This document shows, piece after piece, positions 7,301-13,400 of a stretch of 15,239 nt of DNA. The notes under the pieces are model-generated. The model saw only the letters and a list, made by a program, of their open reading frames with translations. It made no database searches and was not told where the DNA came from. A program made the translations under genes and the position numbers. The first letter of the stretch is position 1, and every line of letters begins with the position of its first letter. The stretch covers positions 1-15,239 of the forward strand of contig RFQS01000024.1 in assembly GCA_009924885.1 (NCBI GenBank). Reading direction: 5' to 3'. Origin of the DNA: Pseudomonadota bacterium (GTDB lineage: Bacteria; Cyanobacteriota; Vampirovibrionia; LMEP-6097).

Positions 7301-8651
7301 AAGAAATAAAAATGAAATAGAATTTATTGAGCAGATCTTCAGAGCAAGTTCTAGCATGCTCTCTAATATTCCGAATATCAGAAGCCGTCAAGAGACTGCA
7401 ATTAAAAGAGTAACTGAACTTGGTTTTCCACAGAAAAGTTCAGAGGACTGGAAATATTATGATTCTCAGCCAATATTAGAAAATTTCTTCACGTTAGATA
7501 TCTGTGAAATTAATAAGCTTGATAAGGAAATTATTCGCAAACACAGGTTTCCAGAATGCTCTGAAAATCTACTGGTTACAGTAAATGGTCATTTCTCTAA
7601 GGAGCTGTCTAGCACTAGCCTTGCTAATAAAAATATCTCTATTATAGATTTTAATGACCCTGATCAATTAAAAACTCATCCTAAAGAAGAAGAGATCATT
7701 AACCAACACTTCGCCTACAAAATCAATCAAGAAGAGAGTTTCTTTAAAGCATGTAACACAGCATTAATGAGCAATGGCTTCTTACTCAGCGTACCAGATG
7801 ACACTGAAATCCAAGAAACCATACAAATTCTGCATTTTTCTAATGAAAGCTGCTTTAATCAAACCCGTTCACTGATTCATCTTGGCAAAAATGCCAAACT
7901 CAAAATCATAGTCAGCTACATCGGTCTAGCTAATAGCCATTTCGTAAACAATGCCGTAGTAGAGCTAATTCTCTCAGAGGATGCCTGTTTCAAACTAGAT
8001 AAAATCCAAGATGATACGCAGCAAGGGATTTTACTCTATGATCTTTACGCAAGATTAATGAAAAATAGTAACTTTGAATATAATTCTCTAGACCTAAAAG
8101 CTAATCATTCACGAGATAATATAAAAGTAGATTTATTAGAACCCGGTGCACATAGTGATTTAAGTGGTTTCTATATATTAAACAAAGACAGAAAAGCACA
8201 CAATATAATCAAAGTAAACCATCTAACTCCCAACTGCACTAGCAATCAACTATACAAAGGTATAATTTCAGATTCTGCAAGAGCAGAATTCAACGGTGAA
8301 ATAAATGTTAGTGAAGGTGCTAATGGCACCAATGCTACGCAGCTAAATAAAAATCTTCTGCTTTCTAATAATGCTCATATAGATTCGAGACCACAGTTAA
8401 GCATATTAGCCGACGATGTAAAATGCTCACACGGCTCTACAGTAGGGGAACTCGACGAAGATGAAATTTTCTATCTCCTTAGTCGCGGTATAAAAAAAGA
8501 TGATGCTCTTGCGATGCTCACTCTGAGCTTCTGTGAAGAAATCATACAGAAAGTAACGATAGATAGCGCAAAGCAACACATTCGCAACCTAACTTTAGAA
8601 AACCTAGATACTAAAATACACACTGCAAATACGGTACATAAATTGAAATAA
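7284..8651 (+). CDS. sufD: Fe-S cluster assembly protein SufD
   Basis: SufD is the SufB paralogue that completes the SufBC2D scaffold and is needed for iron acquisition by the complex. The 455-residue protein has the N-terminal helical region with the SSEDWKYYD segment (about residues 52-60), where the family often has a conserved W/Y motif. The C-terminal beta-helix core ends in CSHGSTVGELDEDEIFYLLSRGI, beginning near residue 381; His383 corresponds to the functional His360 of E. coli SufD. The start lies inside sufC, giving a 17-base overlap and probable coupling. The first half is less conserved than in SufB, as usual. Confidence 0.93.
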   Translation: MPNLAERNKNEIEFIEQIFRASSSMLSNIPNIRSRQETAIKRVTELGFPQKSSEDWKYYDSQPILENFFTLDICEINKLDKEIIRKHRFPECSENLLVTVNGHFSKELSSTSLANKNISIIDFNDPDQLKTHPKEEEIINQHFAYKINQEESFFKACNTALMSNGFLLSVPDDTEIQETIQILHFSNESCFNQTRSLIHLGKNAKLKIIVSYIGLANSHFVNNAVVELILSEDACFKLDKIQDDTQQGILLYDLYARLMKNSNFEYNSLDLKANHSRDNIKVDLLEPGAHSDLSGFYILNKDRKAHNIIKVNHLTPNCTSNQLYKGIISDSARAEFNGEINVSEGANGTNATQLNKNLLLSNNAHIDSRPQLSILADDVKCSHGSTVGELDEDEIFYLLSRGIKKDDALAMLTLSFCEEIIQKVTIDSAKQHIRNLTLENLDTKIHTANTVHKLK

Positions 8652-8659
8652 GGGAAAGC

Positions 8660-9913
8660 ATGATGAACAGCAGCACTCAACTTAAAATCCCAGCGAAACT
8701 AGATTTAATTAAAATCAGGGAAGATTTTCCTATATTAGATTCCAGCATTAACGGTAAAAAATTAATCTACTTAGATAATGCTGCTACTACCCATAAACCT
8801 CTCTGCACTATAAATCGCATGAGAGATTTTATGCTGAATGAGAACGGTACTGTGCGAAGAGGGCTTTATAGTCTTTCCATTAATTCCACTAAAGCTTTTG
8901 ATGAAGCTAGAGAAAGAGTAGCTAAATTCATTAATGCAAAATCCTCCTCTGAAATAGTGTTCACGCGAGGTAGTACCGAAAGTATAAACCTAGTTGCTTA
9001 CAGCTTTTCATCCGCCTTCATAGAAGCAGGGGACAGCATCTTAATTTCAGGACTGGAGCATCACGCAAATATAGTCCCTTGGCAGCTTCAAGCAGAAAAA
9101 ATCGGAGCTAAAATTTTAGTTATTCCAGTACTTGAAAATGGTGAATTAGATCAAGAAGCCTTTAATAAATTAATTAAAACTCCAAAACTTAAGATACTCG
9201 CTTTAACTCATATCTCTAACTCTATTGGAACTATAAACCCGATAAAAGAAATGATTAAATCTGCTCACGCAGAAGGAGTTAAGGTATTAATAGATGGAGC
9301 CCAATCTGCTGGTCATTTTAAAGTAGATATGCAAGATTTAGATGCAGATTTTTTCGTATTCTCTGGTCATAAAATCTTTGGACCCACTGGAGTAGGAGTA
9401 CTTTATGGCAAATATGATCTTCTGAAAGTTATGCCTCCTTATCAAGGTGGCGGTGAAATGATAGAAAAAGTCACTTTTGAGAAAACCACTTTTACCACTC
9501 CACCACACCGTTTTGAGGCTGGCACACCAGCTATCGCAGAAGTCATAGGACTAGCAAGCTCCATAAACTATTTGGAGAATATCGGCTTAGACCTAATCGC
9601 TGACTATGAAAATGAGTTACTAAACTATGCTACTGCTCGCATTAAGGAATTTAAAAACATAAATATTATTGGTGATGCAAAAAATAAAGCATCTTTAATC
9701 TCTTTCACCTCAGATCTTGCAGAAGCCTTTGATATTGGTACTTTAATTAACGAATATGGTGTAGCGATAAGAGTCGGACATCACTGCGCGCAACCTGTTA
9801 TGCAAAGGTTTGGAGTAAGCTCTACGGCAAGAGCTTCTTTTGCGTTTTATAATACTAAAGAAGATATAGACTCTTTCTTCACAGCCCTAGAAAAAGTTTT
9901 AGCGATATTTTAA
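8660..9913 (+). CDS. sufS: Cysteine desulfurase SufS (group II)
   Basis: SufS is a PLP enzyme that takes sulfur from L-cysteine as a persulfide and supplies it to SufB. The 417-residue sequence has YLDNAATTHKP (37-47), the His134-His135 pair that stacks on PLP, Asp212 and Gln215, the Schiff-base Lys238 in SGHKIFGPTG, and the active-site Cys376 in RVGHHCAQP. The short loop around that Cys is the mark of SufS/group II rather than IscS. Such enzymes normally need SufE or SufU as sulfur acceptor; neither is in this window. Two adjacent Met codons (8660, 8663) compete. AGGGA at 8651-8655 overlaps the sufD stop and is better spaced for the second. Confidence 0.96.
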   Translation: MMNSSTQLKIPAKLDLIKIREDFPILDSSINGKKLIYLDNAATTHKPLCTINRMRDFMLNENGTVRRGLYSLSINSTKAFDEARERVAKFINAKSSSEIVFTRGSTESINLVAYSFSSAFIEAGDSILISGLEHHANIVPWQLQAEKIGAKILVIPVLENGELDQEAFNKLIKTPKLKILALTHISNSIGTINPIKEMIKSAHAEGVKVLIDGAQSAGHFKVDMQDLDADFFVFSGHKIFGPTGVGVLYGKYDLLKVMPPYQGGGEMIEKVTFEKTTFTTPPHRFEAGTPAIAEVIGLASSINYLENIGLDLIADYENELLNYATARIKEFKNINIIGDAKNKASLISFTSDLAEAFDIGTLINEYGVAIRVGHHCAQPVMQRFGVSSTARASFAFYNTKEDIDSFFTALEKVLAIF

Positions 9914-9928
9914 AAAGGAAAAGCCACT

Positions 9929-10168
9929 ATGATAAGCGAACAAGAAATAGAAACGATGATAAAACAAGAACTTAAGGTTGAAACCCTTATAGTCAATGAC
10001 TTAAGCGCGGGCAGTCATAATCACTGGGAGATAGAAATTAAAACACCAGAGTTTAATAATATTCCAAAAATTAAACAACATAGAAAAATCTATGAAATTT
10101 TAAAAGAGCCGTTAGCTAGTGAAGCAATACATGCACTCATGATTAAATCTAGCGGCACTGAAAACTAA
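9929..10168 (+). CDS. BolA-family protein (IbaG/BolA-like), Fe-S carrier partner
   Basis: This 79-residue protein fits the single-domain BolA fold. The conserved helix-turn segment KQHRKIYEILKE (49-60) carries invariant His51, and the final strand IHALMIK is at 67-73. BolA proteins form [2Fe-2S]-bridged heterodimers with CGFS glutaredoxins, and such a glutaredoxin is the next gene. The loop that supplies the second cluster ligand reads SAGSHNHWEI, with His30 and His32 and no Cys. It is therefore a His-type (IbaG-like) rather than a Cys-type (Fra2/BolA2-like) protein, and it has no Cys anywhere. The ribosome-binding site AGGAA at 9916-9920 is well spaced. The gene lies 15 bases after sufS in the same operon. 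Confidence 0.87.
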   Translation: MISEQEIETMIKQELKVETLIVNDLSAGSHNHWEIEIKTPEFNNIPKIKQHRKIYEILKEPLASEAIHALMIKSSGTEN

Positions 10169-10205
10169 AGAAGCCATTTTAATAATAAAAACAAAGGAGC
10201 AAAAT

Positions 10206-10544
10206 ATGCAAATCGGCAACACAACACAAGGCGAACTTCCAGCGGAATTAAAAGAAAAAATTGACACTATTCTAGCTAAAGATAAAATAGTCCTATTCAT
10301 GAAAGGGGATAGATTTCAGCCACAGTGTGGATTCTCAGATGCAGTAGTCAAAGTATTAAATTTCCATGATAGCGAATATGCTACTTATGACGTACTCTCT
10401 AACCCAGATCTAAGAGCTGGAATGAAAATTTACTCTGAGTGGGCGACTTTCCCGCAGCTTTATGTAAATAAAGAATTTATCGGCGGTTGTGACATCATTA
10501 TGGAAATGCACCAAAACAGTGAAATGGCTGCGATTCTAAAATAA
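10206..10544 (+). CDS. grxD: Monothiol glutaredoxin, CGFS type (Grx4/GrxD)
   Basis: These proteins bind a [2Fe-2S] cluster in a dimer using the CGFS Cys and glutathione, and hand clusters on, often together with BolA. The 112-residue sequence has FMKGDRFQPQCGFS with Cys41, the cis-Pro loop TFPQLYVN (81-88) and the glutathione-binding GGCD (93-96). The Trp that usually precedes Pro-Thr in this family is followed here by Ala (SEWATFPQ). It has the clearest ribosome-binding site of the operon, AAAGGAG at 10193-10199, six bases before the ATG. It implies that the host makes or imports glutathione. It appears to be the last gene of the Fe-S unit. Confidence 0.94.
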   Translation: MQIGNTTQGELPAELKEKIDTILAKDKIVLFMKGDRFQPQCGFSDAVVKVLNFHDSEYATYDVLSNPDLRAGMKIYSEWATFPQLYVNKEFIGGCDIIMEMHQNSEMAAILK

Positions 10545-10562
10545 TTACCAAAAACAAAAAGC

Positions 10563-10568
10563 TATAAT
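10563..10568 (+). promoter_or_regulatory. TATAAT -10 element directly upstream of hisD
   Basis: A perfect TATAAT ends 7 bases before the hisD ATG, so transcription would begin at or next to the start codon and the message would be leaderless. No good -35 is found 16-18 bases upstream, and no Shine-Dalgarno sequence is present. The same GCTATAATC context occurs in the ldcA promoter. hisD may have its own promoter in addition to read-through from grxD. Confidence 0.45.
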
Positions 10569-10575
10569 CAAAATC

Positions 10576-11901
10576 ATGTTAAGTTCAAAAGAACTATCCA
10601 ATCTGGGTGTCATAAAAAAAATTAATTCTCGGCTTGATCCTGAAAATCTTAGTCACATAGAGAAAAGTGTGAATGAAATAGTTAACAAGGTTAAGAATAC
10701 AGGCAATGCAGCAATAAAAGAATTTTCAGAAAAATTCGATAAATATACCCTTAAAGATGAAGAACTTAAAGGCATCTCTGTAAAAGGAGCTTATAAATTA
10801 CTTGACGCAGAATTAAAACAGTCTTTAGAAGTAGCTAAAGAAAGAATAGAAAGGTTTCATATTGAAGAATATAGAAGTTCTAATTTCGCTCAAGGTTGGG
10901 GCTTTACAGGTAACCTAGGAGAAAGACTCGGAGTGAGATATACTAGCCTAGACTCTGTCGCAGTATACATTCCAGGTGGAAAAGCCCCTTTATTCTCCAC
11001 CGTACTTATGACAGTTATACCAGCAAAAGTAGCTGGCGTTAAGCGCATAGTACTGTTCAGCCCACCACCCATACATCCAAGCATTCAAGGCTTATCTGAT
11101 CTCCTTGATATAGATGAAATTTATCCTATAGGCGGTGCTCAAGCGATAGCTGCCGCGGCTTATGGTACAGAAACTATAAAACCTGTAGATAAAGTAGTCG
11201 GTCCAGGTAATATTTTTGTTAGCTTAGCCAAGAAAAATGTATTCGGAGTTATAGGCATAGATGGAATTTTCGGTCCTAGTGAGCTTGCTATAGTCGCAGA
11301 TAAAAGTGCAAACCCAAAAGAAATAGCAGCTGACTTTTTAAGCCAGTTAGAACATGGTTCAGGCTTAGAATCTGCTCTATTAATCTGCACTGATCAAAAA
11401 CTATTAGCAGATTCAATTCAAGAAATAGAAGCACAGATCGAATCATTAAGGGCTTATAAAACAGATGAGCAAATAGCTGTGATTAGATCTTCCTACCAAA
11501 ACTTCAGTGCTTATATCTTCAGCGACAATCCAGACGAGATATCAGAACTCATTAACTTCTATGCTCCCGAGCACTTAGAATTACAAGTAGTAGATTCCTT
11601 AGCTAGCCTTCTAATAACCAGCGTTAAACATGCTGGAGCAATTTTCATCGGTGCTAATGCCTGTGAGAGTCTTGGTGATTATTTAGCCGGTCCTAGCCAC
11701 TGCCTGCCTACTGGCAGGGGCGCAAGATATGCATCTGGACTTCATTCTGCTGATTTTATGAAAAAAAGTTCTCTAATCGATTTTAGAGGGGTATCCAAGG
11801 ACTGTGATGCTTTTAAAGAATTAGCTAAACATACAGCAAGACTTGCTAGAGCAGAAAATCTAGAAGCTCATGCTCAGGCAATCATAAACAGGGTTTCGTA
11901 A
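10576..11901 (+). CDS. hisD: Histidinol dehydrogenase
   Basis: HisD oxidises L-histidinol to L-histidine with two NAD+, the last two steps of histidine synthesis. The full-length 441-residue protein shows YIPGGKAPLFSTVLM (131-145), GPGN (209-212), and the zinc ligands Gln257 and His260 in LSQLEHG, Asp368 and His432. The catalytic Glu332-His333 lies in YAPEHLEL. LEAHA near the C-terminus carries the last zinc ligand. It stands alone, without other his genes, 31 bases after grxD and 2 bases before the next gene. Its place next to an Fe-S operon has no obvious functional reason. Confidence 0.97.
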   Translation: MLSSKELSNLGVIKKINSRLDPENLSHIEKSVNEIVNKVKNTGNAAIKEFSEKFDKYTLKDEELKGISVKGAYKLLDAELKQSLEVAKERIERFHIEEYRSSNFAQGWGFTGNLGERLGVRYTSLDSVAVYIPGGKAPLFSTVLMTVIPAKVAGVKRIVLFSPPPIHPSIQGLSDLLDIDEIYPIGGAQAIAAAAYGTETIKPVDKVVGPGNIFVSLAKKNVFGVIGIDGIFGPSELAIVADKSANPKEIAADFLSQLEHGSGLESALLICTDQKLLADSIQEIEAQIESLRAYKTDEQIAVIRSSYQNFSAYIFSDNPDEISELINFYAPEHLELQVVDSLASLLITSVKHAGAIFIGANACESLGDYLAGPSHCLPTGRGARYASGLHSADFMKKSSLIDFRGVSKDCDAFKELAKHTARLARAENLEAHAQAIINRVS

Positions 11902-11903
11902 TC

Positions 11904-12458
11904 ATGAATAGCTCTAATCTACAAGATTCCACCAAGATAAATTCAGTAAATTCTATGCAAGAAAACTTTCATCGCTTGATGTTAAAAAAAATCAGACGTG
12001 AAGTTAGAACAGGTCAGAGCATCTTACATATTAGTAATAAACAGAACCAGATCTCTGAAATGCTTGCTGTCAATAATATATTCAATAAAGTATCTAGTTT
12101 AAATCCAGATGAACTAAAATCTCAGAATATATCTAGAACCCACAAATCTTTCTCCTACATAATTTTAGACTTAGATATGCCTTGCAGCGACAATCTCAGA
12201 GAAATTCTCAACGAATTAGCCCCGATGATTATTAGACCAGGCTTACTAATACTTATCGGCACCAATTTATGTTCATTTCAAAATAAATTAAATTTACTAC
12301 TTAATAAATTTCCCCCAACTTTCAATAGACCATCTAGAGCGATAGCCCCAAATCAGCTCAGGGATTCAGTCATAGAAGAAGGGTTCTTTTTAAAGAATCG
12401 TTATTACCAATATGATGATTTATTGTTAATGTTTTTAGATATACCGCAGAGATATTAG
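11904..12458 (+). CDS. Hypothetical protein, resembles a degenerate class I SAM methyltransferase
   Basis: This 184-residue cytoplasmic protein has a layout like the end of a Rossmann methyltransferase. There is a strand GQSILHIS (37-44) in the position of the SAM-binding strand, a strand YIILDLDMP (85-93), a helix, then IIRPGLLILIGTN (109-121), which resembles the 'lkPGGxlli' segment. A late RPSRAIAPNQLRDSVIEEGFF stretch recalls the last helix. The glycine-rich SAM loop (GxGxG) is missing, so it may be inactive or a structural relative. It starts 2 bases after hisD and is surely co-transcribed with it. Its stop overlaps the stop of the convergent gene by 4 bases. No function is assigned. Confidence 0.72.
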   Translation: MNSSNLQDSTKINSVNSMQENFHRLMLKKIRREVRTGQSILHISNKQNQISEMLAVNNIFNKVSSLNPDELKSQNISRTHKSFSYIILDLDMPCSDNLREILNELAPMIIRPGLLILIGTNLCSFQNKLNLLLNKFPPTFNRPSRAIAPNQLRDSVIEEGFFLKNRYYQYDDLLLMFLDIPQRY

Positions 12459-13393
12459 GGCAACGGTGCCATTAAGCCACCCTGCCGAATATCATTATCA
12501 TCAAGATATTTATGAAATTCATGTAAAAATTTCTGCTTCATCCCATGGTCAGCCCACTCTGGAGCGATCAACTCCCCGAGCTTACCTTCACCCATAACTC
12601 GCTGAATAACTACCTTCTCTGGTATCCTTGCGATAAAATCAGCCAAGATCTTTATATACTCATCTCTTCCTTTCACAGAAAGATCACCATTTAAGTAATC
12701 TATTTCCATTGGTGTTCCCTTGAAAATACAGAGTTGGTGAATTTTCAGGTCATCTATATCCTGCTCAGCAAGGCTCTCCGCGGTTTTCAACATCATTTCC
12801 GGAGTCTCCTCTGGTAATCCTAAAATCACATGTGTACAGACTCTGAGTAGAGGATTTTTTCTAGCCTTAATTCTTTTCACGGCATCAGTAAAATCTTCAT
12901 AAGTATGAGCCCTATTAATAAGATCTAAAGTCTTGTTATGCGAGCTCTGCACTCCGATATCCACCCATAGCTCAAGTCCTCTTGCAGTATACTCTTCAAA
13001 GAGATCTATTACATCATCTAAGACACAGTCTGGGCGAGAGCCTATAGCGAGTACTTTTACCCGCTCATCACTTACAGCTTGATTATAAATAGTCCTTAAA
13101 TAATCTACATCAGCATAGGTATTGGTAAAGGATTGTAAATAAGCTATAAACTGATTTATCCCGAAGCGTTTCCCCTGTTTCTCTATACCGTCAGCGAGCT
13201 GGGCAGATATAGTATGAGCAGGATTCCTAGCTCCAGAAGATGAACCATCGTCGGTACAGAAAGTACAGCCACCGACAGCTTTCGTGCCATCACGATTAGG
13301 ACAGGTGAAACCACCTTCAAGAGTTACACGATGGAGCTTCTCTCCAAAGCGATTTTGGAGATATTGTTTTAGGGTGTAATATCTTGATGACAT
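12455..13393 (-). CDS. yhcC: Radical SAM protein, TIGR01212/YhcC family
   Basis: From the chosen start the protein has 312 residues. The N-terminal GGFTCPNRDGTKAVGGCTFC carries Cys31, Cys43 and Cys46, the C-x11-C-x2-C cluster motif that sets this family apart from the usual C-x3-C-x2-C. It is followed by FIAYLQSFTNTYA and GSRPDCVLDDV, also family hallmarks. The protein should bind a [4Fe-4S] cluster and cleave S-adenosylmethionine; its substrate is not established as far as I know. The frame is open to 13462, but that would overlap mnmG. The Met at 13393 (MSSRYYTLKQYL) agrees with family N-termini and lies 7 bases after the mnmG stop. No ribosome-binding site is visible. It depends on the kind of clusters made by the suf genes in this window. 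Confidence 0.88.
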   Translation of the reverse strand: MSSRYYTLKQYLQNRFGEKLHRVTLEGGFTCPNRDGTKAVGGCTFCTDDGSSSGARNPAHTISAQLADGIEKQGKRFGINQFIAYLQSFTNTYADVDYLRTIYNQAVSDERVKVLAIGSRPDCVLDDVIDLFEEYTARGLELWVDIGVQSSHNKTLDLINRAHTYEDFTDAVKRIKARKNPLLRVCTHVILGLPEETPEMMLKTAESLAEQDIDDLKIHQLCIFKGTPMEIDYLNGDLSVKGRDEYIKILADFIARIPEKVVIQRVMGEGKLGELIAPEWADHGMKQKFLHEFHKYLDDNDIRQGGLMAPLP

Positions 13394-13400
13394 ATAAATA

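Noticed and set aside
8471..8680. Minus-strand open frame over the sufD-sufS junction
   Set aside because: It lies antisense to the conserved SufD C-terminus and has no recognisable motif or ribosome-binding site.
10112..10300. Minus-strand open frame across bolA and grxD
   Set aside because: It is antisense to the BolA C-terminus and the glutaredoxin N-terminus; nothing supports its expression.
10890..11390. Two minus-strand open frames inside hisD
   Set aside because: Both are antisense to highly conserved HisD blocks and look like mirror frames of them.
11703..11718. Perfect hairpin CCTGCC-TACT-GGCAGG as a terminator
   Set aside because: It lies within hisD, codes for the conserved HCLPTGRG segment, and is not followed by a T run.
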